Shown: one piece after another, positions 25,803 to 34,590 of the stretch
Position numbering within the stretch: position 1 is the first letter of the stretch
Layout: the number at the start of each line of letters is the position of its first letter
Assembly: GCF_001613245.1 (NCBI RefSeq)
Contig: NZ_BDBZ01000001.1
Span: 124,001-188,000 of the forward strand
DNA: 64,000 nucleotides
Source: Nocardia speluncae NBRC 108251
Lineage (GTDB): Bacteria > Actinomycetota > Actinomycetes > Mycobacteriales > Mycobacteriaceae
Direction: 5' to 3'
The notes under the pieces: generated by a model
Told to the model about the DNA's origin: nothing
The model's input: only the letters and a program-made list of their open reading frames with translations
Databases searched by the model: none
Position numbers and translations under genes: made by a program

Positions 25803-27548
25803 ATGCCTATCGATCGGAAAGTCCTCGTACTGCTGACGGTCCTCGGTCTGGCCCTGGCCGGTTGCTCCTCCGGGCCACCCGAGCCCGAAACCACGGCCGG
25901 CAGTTTCGCCGACGCGCTCAACCGCGACGATATCGCCGCGGCAGCGCAGCTCACCGACGACCCCGCCCGCGCGGAGCAGACCGCCGGCGCGCTGTACGAC
26001 GGTCTGGGCAAGGAGGTGACCTACACGGTCGCGGGGACCGAAGACGATACGTTCACCCTCGAGGCGACCTGGAAGCTGGGAAAACAGGGCGCCGAGTGGC
26101 AGTACACCACCACCGGCACCGCCGTGGAGACCGATGCGGGCCACCGCATCCGCTGGAACCCCGCCGTGCTCGCACCCGGGCTCGACCAGGGGGAACTGAC
26201 CTATGCGCCGGTGTATCCGGAACCGGCGCGCGTCCTCGATTCGTCGGGCGGGGAACTGCTGTCCGAACAGGTGGTGACCCTGGTCCGGCTCGCACCCGGC
26301 GCCGATACCGTGGCCGTGGCGAATCTGGTATCGCCGATGGCGCCGGGGATCACCGCGGCCTCACTGGCTGCGGACCTGGCCGCAGCCCACGGTGGCTCCG
26401 TGACGGCGATCAGTCTGCGCGAATCCGATATCGCGCCGATCCGTGAGGCGCTGACCGCCGCCCCCGGTGTCACCCTCGCCCCGCAGACCCGGTTGCTGAC
26501 GACCGACCGGGCCCTGTCCGCGCAAACCCTGTCCGGTCCGGCCGAACTTTGGCAGGAACAGGCCGACGCGGCGGCCGGCTGGGTGGTACAGGCCCGCACC
26601 TCGGAAGGCGCGGTCCGGGTCGCCGGCCGGGAACCCGGGCAGACCACCGATATCCACACCACCATCGACGCGGGTCTGCAACGCGCCACGGAAACTGCGC
26701 TGGACCCGATCGGCCAGGCGGCGGCCATGGTGGCGATCCGGCCCTCCACCGGTGAGGTCGTGGCCGCCGGCCAGAACGACGCCGCCGACGCCGAAGGGCC
26801 CATCACGTTCACCGGCCTGTACCCGCCGGGTTCCACCTTCAAAACGGTGACCACCGCCGCCGTTCTGGACGCCGGGACCGCGACACCCGATACCGTGCTG
26901 CCGTGCCCCGGAGTCGCCGATATCGAGGGCCGCCGGATCCCCAACGACGACAGTTTCGATCTGGGCCAGGTGCCACTGCACACCGCATTCGCGCACTCCT
27001 GCAACACGACCATGGCCGGGCTGGCGGTCCAGTTGCCGCCGGAAGCGCTCACCACCACCGCCGAACGCCTCGGCCTCGGCGTCGACTATGTGACACCGGG
27101 GCTGACCACGGTGACCGGTAGTGTGCCGGTCCCGGCGAATTCGGCGGAACGGGTGGAGACCAGTATCGGCCAGGGCGCGGTAACGGCGTCCCCGTTCGGG
27201 ATGGCACTTGTCGCCGCCTCGATCGCCGACGGTGCCACCCCCGCACCGGTGATGGTGGCCGGGCAACCGGGCACACCGGACCGCACCCCGCCACCGCTGC
27301 CCGCGACCGTGACCGACCAGCTGAAAACCATGATGCGCGAGACAGTGACCGCCGGTACTGCCACCCAGCTGGCCGATATCCCCGGCCTGCTCGGCAAGAC
27401 CGGTACCGCCGAATACGGTGACAATACGAATGCGCACGGCTGGTTCGTGGGTATCCGCGGCGACCTGGCCTTTGCGGTCTTCGTCGCGGATGCCGGTAGT
27501 TCCGGCCCGGCCGTCGAGGCAGCGGGCCGTATGCTGCGGAGTTTGTGA
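25803..27548 (+). CDS. Penicillin-binding lipoprotein (transpeptidase)
   Basis: A 581-residue class B-type penicillin-binding protein like the mycobacterial lipoprotein Rv2864c. A signal peptide ends in the lipobox LALAGC (cysteine 21). An NTF2-like MecA_N domain follows at about 35-145, then a dimerisation part, then the transpeptidase domain. Active-site motifs are S344-T-F-K347, S399-C-N401 and K532-T-G534. It should crosslink peptidoglycan outside the membrane and could affect beta-lactam response. The ATG at 25803 is chosen because it places the signal peptide first. Confidence 0.9.
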   Translation: MPIDRKVLVLLTVLGLALAGCSSGPPEPETTAGSFADALNRDDIAAAAQLTDDPARAEQTAGALYDGLGKEVTYTVAGTEDDTFTLEATWKLGKQGAEWQYTTTGTAVETDAGHRIRWNPAVLAPGLDQGELTYAPVYPEPARVLDSSGGELLSEQVVTLVRLAPGADTVAVANLVSPMAPGITAASLAADLAAAHGGSVTAISLRESDIAPIREALTAAPGVTLAPQTRLLTTDRALSAQTLSGPAELWQEQADAAAGWVVQARTSEGAVRVAGREPGQTTDIHTTIDAGLQRATETALDPIGQAAAMVAIRPSTGEVVAAGQNDAADAEGPITFTGLYPPGSTFKTVTTAAVLDAGTATPDTVLPCPGVADIEGRRIPNDDSFDLGQVPLHTAFAHSCNTTMAGLAVQLPPEALTTTAERLGLGVDYVTPGLTTVTGSVPVPANSAERVETSIGQGAVTASPFGMALVAASIADGATPAPVMVAGQPGTPDRTPPPLPATVTDQLKTMMRETVTAGTATQLADIPGLLGKTGTAEYGDNTNAHGWFVGIRGDLAFAVFVADAGSSGPAVEAAGRMLRSL

Positions 27549-27578
27549 GCCCGTGACCGAACGGATCGGGGGATGGGC

Positions 27579-28055
27579 TCAGGCCCACTGTTCCCGGGCG
27601 GCGTCGAGCAGGAGTTCTACCGCGTGAACGACGACCTGACCGAGGATTTCGGAGGGTTCGCCGGCGAAGTGCCGATGGTGTGTGCGCACCGAACCGTCCA
27701 CGGATACGGCGAACCACACCGACCCCGGCTCGTGCCCGTCCTGCGGATCGGGTCCACCGGCTCCCGTCACGCCCACCGCCAAGGACGCTTCGAACAGCGT
27801 GCGCACCCCCTCGGCCATCGCAGCCGCTGCCGCAGCACATACCACCGGGCCGTCCGGCACGCCCAGCACATGATGTTTGACGGCTCTGCTGTAGGCGACG
27901 ACGGCCCCTCGGAACCATTCACCCGAATCGCTCGCCGCGCCGAGCGCAGCTGCCAGCTGCCCGGCGGTCAGCGATTCCGCGACCGCCACCTGTAGTCCGG
28001 CTCGACCGGCGAGCTCGGCCAGCTCCTCGGCCTGTTCATGCGCTCGCCCCAGCAC
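27579..28055 (-). CDS. CinA C-terminal-type nicotinamide-nucleotide amidase
   Basis: About 158 residues covering only the C-terminal CinA/PncC domain, which deamidates nicotinamide mononucleotide in NAD salvage. Family motifs are VAESLTAGQLAAALG and VTGAGGPDPQDG. The N-terminal CinA domain is absent, which is common in actinobacteria. The start is uncertain: the chosen GTG gives a normal length. A CTG at 28121 overlaps the upstream stop as CTGA but is non-standard. It lies directly downstream of the DUF1801-like gene. Confidence 0.8.
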   Translation of the reverse strand: MLGRAHEQAEELAELAGRAGLQVAVAESLTAGQLAAALGAASDSGEWFRGAVVAYSRAVKHHVLGVPDGPVVCAAAAAAMAEGVRTLFEASLAVGVTGAGGPDPQDGHEPGSVWFAVSVDGSVRTHHRHFAGEPSEILGQVVVHAVELLLDAAREQWA

Positions 28056-28117
28056 CGCGGGTACCAGCAGCTCCTCGGGATCGGATTCGGCAGGGATCGA
28101 TTCTTCTCCTGCGCCGG

Positions 28118-28573
28118 TCAGGGCACGGACTTCTCGACGAGGGCGGCGATCGCCGCTTCCGCTTCGGCGCTCAACTCGGTTACGGCGTACGAGGTCGGCC
28201 ACAGACCGCTGTCGGCGTCGAGGTGTGCTTCGGTGGTGAAGCCGAAGGTCGAGTAGCGCTCTTTGTCGGCGTGCCCGCTGCGGAAGAAGCACACGACCTT
28301 CCCTTTCCTGGCGTAGGCCGGCTGTCCGTACCACAGCTTCGGTGACAGCTCGGGGGCGCGGGTGGTGACGATGGCGTGGATGCGTTCGGCCACCGCGCGG
28401 TCCGGTGCTGCCATATCGGCGATTTTCGACAGCACGTCGAGCTCTTCGGTGGCTGCCTTGTTGCCACGACCGTGGCTCGCCTGCTTCTTCAATTCCGCGG
28501 CGCGTTCTTTGATGGCCGCACGTTCGTCCTCGGAAAAGCCGTCCGCGTTCTTCATGCCGGTGTTCGTGGTCAT
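28118..28573 (-). CDS. DUF1801-type (YdhG-like) protein
   Basis: A 151-residue cytoplasmic protein of the DUF1801 family, whose members are sometimes described as iron-chaperone-like. The typical segment is ELSPKLWYGQPAYARKGKVVCFFRSG followed by YSTFGF. The N-terminal 45 residues are charged and helical (ERAAIKERAAELKK). The ATG at 28573 begins the recognisable protein; a much longer open frame upstream to 29524 has no family similarity. Function is not established. Confidence 0.75.
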   Translation of the reverse strand: MTTNTGMKNADGFSEDERAAIKERAAELKKQASHGRGNKAATEELDVLSKIADMAAPDRAVAERIHAIVTTRAPELSPKLWYGQPAYARKGKVVCFFRSGHADKERYSTFGFTTEAHLDADSGLWPTSYAVTELSAEAEAAIAALVEKSVP

Positions 28574-28968
28574 CGTGGCGCCTTTCTTCGTGTTCGTCGC
28601 CCAACGCTGGTCACGCTGGCTCCGACAGGAACGCGGCGCTTCTCGATTCATGATCGATGCGGCCCGGCCGGCGGCCACCACTGGAAGATTGCGCATGATG
28701 ACTGCCGGAATCATGAACTGTGCGTCGAGTCGAACCAGCCCCACCCTCGCCATGAACAATAGCGACAAGCAATCGCTCGATGGCGAGTTCCCAGGGCGCA
28801 TGTCGCGGCCGGTGGGTTGCGTGGCACGTAGGTTGGGTGTCATGGACTTGGACATCAGGCCTGCGACACTGCGCAATGCGGAAGCTGGTCGAAAGCGCTC
28901 GTTCGTTGCCGGTCCTGACTGCGCCGAAATACACCGCCGAACGGCGTCCGAACTCGACTGTGTAACAG
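28574..28968. other. Gene-free stretch of lower GC
   Basis: These 395 bp between two minus-strand genes have visibly lower GC than their surroundings. Long open frames cross it on both strands, but none shows recognisable motifs, a ribosome site or codon bias. It may contain a promoter for the DUF1801 gene or an unrecognised gene relic. Confidence 0.35.
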
Positions 28969-29433
28969 TCAATTCCCGGAGCCGGGTGGTTCCGTGAGGG
29001 CGGCTTCGGCGGCCTCGAGGATTGTGTCGAATACCTTGGCGATTACTGGACCGGCGACCCGCATCGCTGCGGTCCTCAGTGTGGGGAAGGGGAGTGGTAG
29101 TTCGGAGGTCGTACTCCAGATGACTCGTGTGCCACCCGGCACTTCGGTGAAAGTCATACTTCCGCCTTCGTGGTGTGCGGGCGGAAAGCTGCGCTCGACG
29201 AAGTAATCGAAGCCGTGCGGTGCGTTGTACGCGGTGATGCGTTCGCGGAACCATCCGATCACCCAGAGGTGAATCCGAACCGCGCCGACGCCGTACGGGG
29301 ATTCGTCCCCCAGCCGACCCCAGCGGTTGCGCAGCACGGCCGGTGAGCGGGCGTAGTTTCGCGAATCGGCGAACCAGTCGAAGACCTCGCCGATAGGTGC
29401 CGCGATGGTCCGCTCCACTGTGGTGGTGTGCAT
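28969..29433 (-). CDS. SRPBCC (START-like) ligand-binding protein
   Basis: A 154-residue polyketide-cyclase/START-fold protein that binds hydrophobic ligands in a helix-grip pocket. The N terminus HTTTVERTIAAPIGEVFDWFADSRNY is the usual family opening, and the C terminus carries the long final helix (VAGPVIAKVFDTILEAAEAAL). The ATG at 29433 is chosen because it starts exactly at the fold. A short inverted repeat lies 23 bp upstream. It is divergent from a flavin reductase-like gene. No substrate can be assigned. Confidence 0.8.
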   Translation of the reverse strand: MHTTTVERTIAAPIGEVFDWFADSRNYARSPAVLRNRWGRLGDESPYGVGAVRIHLWVIGWFRERITAYNAPHGFDYFVERSFPPAHHEGGSMTFTEVPGGTRVIWSTTSELPLPFPTLRTAAMRVAGPVIAKVFDTILEAAEAALTEPPGSGN

Positions 29434-29455
29434 GACGTACCCTCCCGTGTAGCCA

Positions 29456-29476
29456 TCTACTACAGACGATAGTAGA
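29456..29476. promoter_or_regulatory. Inverted repeat upstream of SRPBCC gene
   Basis: TCTACTA-N7-TAGTAGA is a perfect 7 bp inverted repeat, 23 bp upstream of the SRPBCC start codon. The TACTA/TAGTA character resembles BlaI- or PadR-type operators. No regulator gene is adjacent. Confidence 0.55.
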
Positions 29477-29625
29477 CGGTGGGTGCGAGTGCCACAACAC
29501 CGAACTTCGGTGCTCCGGGTGCATTCATGACATTCCCCGCAAGGGCTACAGGCCGGATCCGGGGATGCGTGGTCACCGGCGCGAGCCGTGCGGCCTCCAG
29601 CTCGGCGGCCTGCTATACACAGCGG

Positions 29626-30114
29626 ATGCCGGAGAACTTCTTCGACGCTCTGATCGCCGCGGCCGACCCGCCGGTGTTCGTGGTGACTCTTGCCGCCGGC
29701 GGGCGGCGGGCCGGGTGCCTGGTGGGGTTCGCTACGCAGGTAGCGATCGAGCCGAAGCGGTTCCTGGTGTGCCTGTCCAAGGTGAACCACACCTATCGTC
29801 TCGCGCAGCACGCCGAATTCGTGGGTGTGCATCTCATCGGCCGCGACCATGCTTCCCTTGCGATGCTCTTCGGTGGGGAGACCGGCGACGAGATCGACAA
29901 ATTTGCGCACTGCTCGTGGCAGCCCGGTCCGCACGAGGTGCCTGTGCTGGACGACGCCGCGGCCTGGTTCTGTGGTCGTGTTCTGGACCGTCACGATTTC
30001 GGCGACCATGTGGGGCTGTTCCTGGCACCGGAGGTGGGGGAGTCGCTGCGGTCTGAGCCGGGGGCACTGCGTTATCACGACGTCACCGATCTGGAACCGG
30101 GCCATCCGGCCTGA
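29626..30114 (+). CDS. Flavin reductase-like FMN-binding protein
   Basis: A 162-residue split-barrel protein of the flavin reductase family, which reduces or binds FMN for partner oxygenases. The segment GCLVGFATQVAIEPKRFLVCLSKVNHTYRLAQHAEFVGVHLI matches the family core. ATG at 29626 is the first start that gives a fold-length protein; the open frame back to 29479 lies in the divergent promoter. The natural partner is unknown. Confidence 0.8.
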   Translation: MPENFFDALIAAADPPVFVVTLAAGGRRAGCLVGFATQVAIEPKRFLVCLSKVNHTYRLAQHAEFVGVHLIGRDHASLAMLFGGETGDEIDKFAHCSWQPGPHEVPVLDDAAAWFCGRVLDRHDFGDHVGLFLAPEVGESLRSEPGALRYHDVTDLEPGHPA

Positions 30115-30180
30115 TTCCATCGGTGCGGGCCGGTGGAATCGGCCGTTTCCGTCACCGGGCCGGCCGCCACCACCTTTCCG

Positions 30181-30204
30181 GTTTACGTAGCCGGTCGCTG
30201 GTTA
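30181..30204 (+). promoter_or_regulatory. SigF/SigB-type promoter for csbD-like gene
   Basis: GTTT at 30181-30184 and GGTTA at 30200-30204 are separated by exactly 15 bp. This matches the actinobacterial SigF/SigB consensus GTTT-N15-GGGTA with one mismatch. It lies 61 bp before the CsbD-like start, a stress gene commonly under such sigma factors. Confidence 0.6.
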
Positions 30205-30264
30205 CCCGCGCCGCAGACCGGCTGGATCGGGCAGGCCGGTCGCCCCGACGAGAGGAGTCCGGCT

Positions 30265-30438
30265 GTGAGCGGAACCGACAAGGTCAGCAACAAGGCCGAG
30301 GAGCTCGCCGGTCAGGCCAAGGAGAAGTACGGCGAGGCCACCGGTGACGAGGACAAGAAGAACGAAGGCAAGGCCGACCAGGTCAAATCGAATCTGAAGG
30401 ATGCCGGCGAGAAGGTGAAGGACGCCTTCCGCGACTGA
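30265..30438 (+). CDS. CsbD-family general stress protein
   Basis: A 57-residue highly charged protein of the CsbD family, abundant in general stress responses but of unknown mechanism. The sequence alternates lysine and acidic residues (KAEELAGQAKEKYGEATGDED, then KADQVKSNLKDAGEKVKDAF). The GTG at 30265 has an AGAGGAG ribosome site; the longer open frame from 30133 is not protein-like. A SigF-type promoter lies upstream and a GC-rich hairpin follows, making this a single-gene stress unit. Confidence 0.9.
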   Translation: MSGTDKVSNKAEELAGQAKEKYGEATGDEDKKNEGKADQVKSNLKDAGEKVKDAFRD

Positions 30439-30453
30439 TCGGCCGTCGGCGGC

Positions 30454-30486
30454 GCACCGGGATCGGCTACCGTCCGGTCCCGGTGC
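30454..30486 (+). terminator. Probable terminator after csbD-like gene
   Basis: GCACCGGGA and TCCCGGTGC form a perfect 9 bp stem around a 15 nt loop, beginning 16 bp after the stop codon. No T-tract follows, as is common in high-GC actinobacteria. Confidence 0.5.
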
Positions 30487-30620
30487 CTCTGCGGCGGTGA
30501 CAGAGTCCGGATGGCGGCGGTATCCGCGGGCGTGGCGCCGGTGGCCCCGGTTACACCTTCACCGGGCTCGATTGCTCTTCGACGCTTGAATCCACGGCCG
30601 GGCTGTATCGGCACGCGATC

Positions 30621-31532
30621 TCAGTCGCCGCCCGGGGCTTGGTGGGTGGCCAGGTCCCGCAGAACCGCGCCGAAGGTCCGTTCGTGGACCGGGCGGATGG
30701 CTTCCACGGCATCGGCACAGGTGAGATGGTCGGCGGGATGGACGCCCGCCATACATTTGAAGCGGACATTCGCCGTTCCCTTCGCGGTATCGGTAGTCGT
30801 GGTGAGCCGATAGCGCAGCGGTGACCGGTCCGCGGTGGCCGCCGACCAGATGGAGCGGTAACTGAGCGCCGGCCCGAGATCACGGTGCACGATCACCTTT
30901 TCGACCACGCCCGTATCGTCGGTGACGAGGTCCACCGTGCCGGCGGGTGTTTCGGTGGCGCCGGCCGTGCTGCCGAAAACCGCCTCGTCCAGAACATGGA
31001 GCCCGGCCGTGTAATAACCGTCCACCAGGGTCACGGCCCGCGTCGCAACGGCGGTATCGACGGCGCCGATCCCGACCTCACCCGGTGCACCCCACGGGTA
31101 GACGCCGGTGCCGGTGAAGTCCAGCTCCTCCACGAGCTCCACCCGGCGGATATCGCGGGTGACTTCGGTGATCGACCGGATGAGGCGGGCCGCGACGGTG
31201 GTCTGGAATGCGCCTGTCGCATGGAAGGCCGAATTCCCGGCGTGGCAGGCATCGGCGAGTGCGGATTCGGGACCGTGGCTGTTCTGCGGCGCCGTCGAGA
31301 TCACGTCGTATCCCTCGCGCAGCAGGCGCGGCAGTATCGCGGCCGGTGCGTCCGCGGCTATCTCGGCGAAAGAGGGTACGTAGACGATGCATCCGGTGCC
31401 TGCGGGCGGTACCTGTACCTCCGTGACTCGCGCGGTGAGCTCCAGATCGGCCCGTGCCCCGATACGGTCCGCGATCGGCCGGGCGAGCAGGCCGGCGCCC
31501 AGCACCGTGACGGCGACGGTGGATGAACTCAT
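30621..31532 (-). CDS. Dihydrodipicolinate reductase-like NAD(P)-binding protein
   Basis: A 303-residue protein with an N-terminal Rossmann fold (VTVLGAGLLARPIADRIG) and a layout like the amine-dehydrogenase/dihydrodipicolinate reductase-like family: GYDVISTAPQN, then ACHAGNSAFHATGAFQTTVAARL. It is not the lysine-pathway DapB itself; related proteins act on small amines or are uncharacterised. The ATG at 31532 directly precedes the Rossmann strand; the open frame to 31805 is upstream noise. Confidence 0.65.
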   Translation of the reverse strand: MSSSTVAVTVLGAGLLARPIADRIGARADLELTARVTEVQVPPAGTGCIVYVPSFAEIAADAPAAILPRLLREGYDVISTAPQNSHGPESALADACHAGNSAFHATGAFQTTVAARLIRSITEVTRDIRRVELVEELDFTGTGVYPWGAPGEVGIGAVDTAVATRAVTLVDGYYTAGLHVLDEAVFGSTAGATETPAGTVDLVTDDTGVVEKVIVHRDLGPALSYRSIWSAATADRSPLRYRLTTTTDTAKGTANVRFKCMAGVHPADHLTCADAVEAIRPVHERTFGAVLRDLATHQAPGGD

Positions 31533-31820
31533 GCGGACTCCAGACGGTAGTGCGGACGCAGGTTCGGTGTCGGGGCATTTCGATACCGGTCGGCCGCCGT
31601 CGAGGGTGATCCTATGCCCACCGGCGAGGCGCTCACCGTACAAAGCGTAGGCAACCATCGCCGAGTACGGCATCGAAATGGGCGGGTTGTGCCGAACCGA
31701 TCGTGTGGACGGAATCGACTGCGTCCTGCGGTATTCCGGGCGGGGGCTCGGCCGGCCCGGACCGTCGGGAGCTCGTGTGGCCTCGACCGTGGGCCGAGAC
31801 CACACTCGGCGCTCGGGTGG

Positions 31821-32408
31821 TCAGACCTCGGCGACGCAGGTGACGAGTTTGCGTTCGTCGTAGGTGTAGTAGCTGGTGGCTTCTTCGGGGCAACCGGCCG
31901 CATCGGTGGTGCCGGGCAGGATCGCGAGCACCCGGACCGTATCGGGCTTACCCGCGGTACACGGGCTGTGCGCGGGACTGTCCATACCGGCCGGGATGGT
32001 CATGCACTGGCCGACGACCCAGTCGATATCGAGGCACAGGGCGCCCTGTTCCTCGCCGCCGAGGGTGACGTAATAGGTCTGGTCGACGTCGGCGGCACAA
32101 TCGTCCTGGGTCGGCGCCTTGGCGACGACCTTGTAGTTCGACTTCTCACTACCGCATTCGGCGTGGTCGATCTCGGCGTCCATCATGGTTCCGGACAGGG
32201 TCACACACTGGCCGATCTCGGCGTCGAACGAGACGTCGCCGCCTTCGTCGGTCCCGTGCTGTCCCGCAACGGTGGTCGTGGGGGCCGGGCTCGCGGATCC
32301 CGATGAGTCCGCGCCGGAACAACCCGATAGCGCGAGTACGGCGCAACCGGCCACGACGAACCCGGCGAGCAGGTTCCGGACCCCGAATACGGGCGCGCGT
32401 CTGGACAT
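31821..32408 (-). CDS. LppU-like secreted lipoprotein
   Basis: A 195-residue lipoprotein. The signal peptide has an Arg-rich start, a hydrophobic core and the lipobox LSGC at cysteine 30, then a Ser/Ala/Pro/Thr linker. The mature domain holds paired cysteines (GQCVTLSG, HAECG, DDCAAD, LCLDIDWVVGQCMTI, SPC, AGCPEE, VTCVAEV) likely forming disulfides. The pattern matches the LppU/SCO3897-type actinobacterial lipoproteins; the function is unknown. It stands alone between two unrelated genes. Confidence 0.75.
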   Translation of the reverse strand: MSRRAPVFGVRNLLAGFVVAGCAVLALSGCSGADSSGSASPAPTTTVAGQHGTDEGGDVSFDAEIGQCVTLSGTMMDAEIDHAECGSEKSNYKVVAKAPTQDDCAADVDQTYYVTLGGEEQGALCLDIDWVVGQCMTIPAGMDSPAHSPCTAGKPDTVRVLAILPGTTDAAGCPEEATSYYTYDERKLVTCVAEV

Positions 32409-32739
32409 GACAATTCCTCCATCGAAATCGATCGCACAAGTGGATAGGGGGAGAACTCATGAATCGTTCGACGAGGCACCATGATCTGCGCACTACTCGC
32501 CGCCCCCGACCCGCTCGAGATCATATCCGGGCGCACAGGGTGGTCGCGGACCGGTCGGTCGGTCATGACTCCGGGTATCGCACGAGGTCGCGCACCGGGT
32601 CCGGAATCGGTGCAATCCGCCGCGTGGTCCGCTCCGGCATTCTCCACCGGCCCCGTGTCCGATATCCGGCGATCGAAACATGCCGAAGCCGGCGTCCGGG
32701 TACCCGCGACCGCCGCCGCCCGGTGCGAGTATCTGCCGT
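32409..32739. other. Intergenic region upstream of lipoprotein and LtrA genes
   Basis: These 331 bp separate the divergent lipoprotein and LtrA genes. A GGGGGAG motif 5 nt before an ATG at 32459 opens a 94-residue arginine-rich frame with no protein-like composition, which I do not call. I see no clear operator or terminator. Confidence 0.4.
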
Positions 32740-33954
32740 ATGAGTCGATCCAAGCGAATGGGGTTGCAGCCGGTTGCCCAGGGAGCCGCGGTCACCCAAC
32801 TCGAACTGTTCTTCGATCTGGTGGTGGTCTTCGCGCTCACCAAGGTCACCGATCTGGCCGCCGAGGACACCTCGGCCGTGAACATGCTGCGGGCGTTGCT
32901 GGTTCTGGCCGTGATGTGGTGGGTGTGGATCGCCTACAGCTGGCTGGGCAATGTGGTGCGCGCCGACGAAGGTCTGGCCCGGGTGGCCATGTTCACGGCC
33001 ATGGGTGCCGCGTTCATCGCCGCACTGACCATTCCCGAGGCATTTCACGACCTCCCCGGCGGCTGGTCGGGACCACTGGTGTTCGCGCTGGCCTATCTGG
33101 TGGCCCGGCTCGTCCATCTGGGTATGTTCTGGCTGGCCAGCACGCACGACCCGCAACTGCGTGCGCAGGTGGTGCGCTGGGGGCTGGGGTCGATCACCAT
33201 CGGCACCGCACTCCTGGTCGTCGCGGAAACCACCACGGGTGCCACCCAGATCGGGTTGTGGATCGCCGCAGTGGTGGGCGATATGGCCTGGACCCTGTTC
33301 GCCGGCAACGGCTGGCGGGTCAACTCGGCCGAGCATTTCTCCGAACGCTACGGGTTGATCGTCATCGTGGCGCTGGGCGAATCCATCGTCTCGATCGGAA
33401 TCGGGGTGGCCGCGCTACCCATCTCGTGGCCGATCACCGTGGGCTCGCTACTGGGCCTGGCGATCTCCGGCCTGCTGTGGTGGGCGTACTTCGATGTCGC
33501 CGCGCTGTCGGTGGCGCACGCGCTGGCCGCGGCGGATGGGGAACGGCGGATCAAGATCGCCCGAAACTGCTACACATATTGGCATTTCCCGATGATCGTC
33601 GGCGTGATCGCATTGTCGCTGGGCCTGAAGAAGGTGCTGTACTACGTCGGAGACAGCTCGCATCACCGGCTCACCGACGCGCTTTACGGGATACCGTTGT
33701 TCGCGCTCTACGGCGGTGTCGCACTGTTCCTGATCGGGCTCGTCGGTGGTAAGGCCTACGCAACCGGGGAAGTCACCCGATCCCGCGTTGTCGCGATCGT
33801 GGTGCTGCTCGCCCTGATCCCACCAGCGGCCGCTCTACCCGCGCTCGCCGCCCTGGCGATCCTGTGTGCGGTCCTGCTGTTGCTGATCGTCTGGGAGACC
33901 GTCCGCTTCGCTGCGCCGCGTGACGAGATCAGGCACGGCGAACATCATCGGTAA
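32740..33954 (+). CDS. LtrA-family low-temperature-requirement membrane protein
   Basis: A 404-residue membrane protein of the LtrA family with about ten to twelve hydrophobic helices. The family opening TQLELFFDLVVVFALTKVTDL is at residues 19-39, and the paired SERYGLIVIVALGESIVSIG signature follows in the middle. The ATG at 32740 lacks a ribosome site and may be leaderless. The name comes from a listerial cold-sensitivity phenotype; the biochemical role is unknown. The stop lies 3 bp from the convergent response regulator gene. Confidence 0.88.
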   Translation: MSRSKRMGLQPVAQGAAVTQLELFFDLVVVFALTKVTDLAAEDTSAVNMLRALLVLAVMWWVWIAYSWLGNVVRADEGLARVAMFTAMGAAFIAALTIPEAFHDLPGGWSGPLVFALAYLVARLVHLGMFWLASTHDPQLRAQVVRWGLGSITIGTALLVVAETTTGATQIGLWIAAVVGDMAWTLFAGNGWRVNSAEHFSERYGLIVIVALGESIVSIGIGVAALPISWPITVGSLLGLAISGLLWWAYFDVAALSVAHALAAADGERRIKIARNCYTYWHFPMIVGVIALSLGLKKVLYYVGDSSHHRLTDALYGIPLFALYGGVALFLIGLVGGKAYATGEVTRSRVVAIVVLLALIPPAAALPALAALAILCAVLLLLIVWETVRFAAPRDEIRHGEHHR

Positions 33955-33957
33955 CGG

Positions 33958-34590
33958 TTACGGCACCAGTCCGCGGCGGAGGGCGTAGACGGCCAGTTGA
34001 ACCCGGTTCCTGGTGGCGGTCTTGTCCATCGCAGTGGACAGGTACGACTTGACCGTGGTGATCCCGAGATGCAGAGCACCGGCGATCTCTTGGTTGGTGT
34101 ACCCGGCGCCGACCAGCCCGGCCACATCGCGTTCCCGCGGGGTGAGCGGGGTATGCGCCGGCGCGGCACTGTGGGCGACGGCCCGGCCGACGAGACGGGC
34201 GAGTACCTCGGGGCTGAACGGGCGTTCGTCGTCGGCGGCCGCGCGGATCGCGGCGAGAACTCGGTCGGGGCCGGCGTTCTTGGCCAGGAATCCGCAAGCG
34301 CCCGCCTGCAGGGCCGGATAGAGGTGATCGTCGTCATCGAAGGTGGTGAGGACGACGACCCGCGCCACCGGCACCGACGCGGTGATCCGGGCGGTTGCTT
34401 CGATACCGTCCACGCCGGGCATATGCAGGTCCATCAGGACCACATCCGGCAACAGGGCACCGGCCAGCCGGACGGCGGATTCGCCCGTATCGGCTTCCGC
34501 CGCCACCTCGAGACCGTCGGCGCTGTCGCAGAGCATGCGTAGGCCGGCACGTACCAGGGCTTGGTCGTCCACGATCAGCACGGAGATCAT
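33958..34590 (-). CDS. NarL-type response regulator
   Basis: A 210-residue two-component regulator. The receiver domain (1-120) has acidic pocket DD at 8-9, phospho-acceptor D54 (VLMDLHMPG) and lysine K104. The C-terminal LuxR-type helix-turn-helix is LTPRERDVAGLVGAGYTNQEIAGALHLGITTVKSYLS. It overlaps the upstream histidine kinase by ATGA, so the pair is co-translated. It presumably regulates its own operon, which begins with a Tat-type SDR gene, but no binding site is evident. Confidence 0.92.
   Translation of the reverse strand: MISVLIVDDQALVRAGLRMLCDSADGLEVAAEADTGESAVRLAGALLPDVVLMDLHMPGVDGIEATARITASVPVARVVVLTTFDDDDHLYPALQAGACGFLAKNAGPDRVLAAIRAAADDERPFSPEVLARLVGRAVAHSAAPAHTPLTPRERDVAGLVGAGYTNQEIAGALHLGITTVKSYLSTAMDKTATRNRVQLAVYALRRGLVP

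Noticed and set aside
28362..28997. 211-residue plus-strand frame over the DUF1801 gene and its leader
   Set aside because: The first part is antisense to a real gene and the second part has no protein-like composition or ribosome site.
32459..32743. ATG with a GGGGGAG site opening a 94-residue frame
   Set aside because: The product is almost purely arginine, histidine and serine; the start context alone is not enough.
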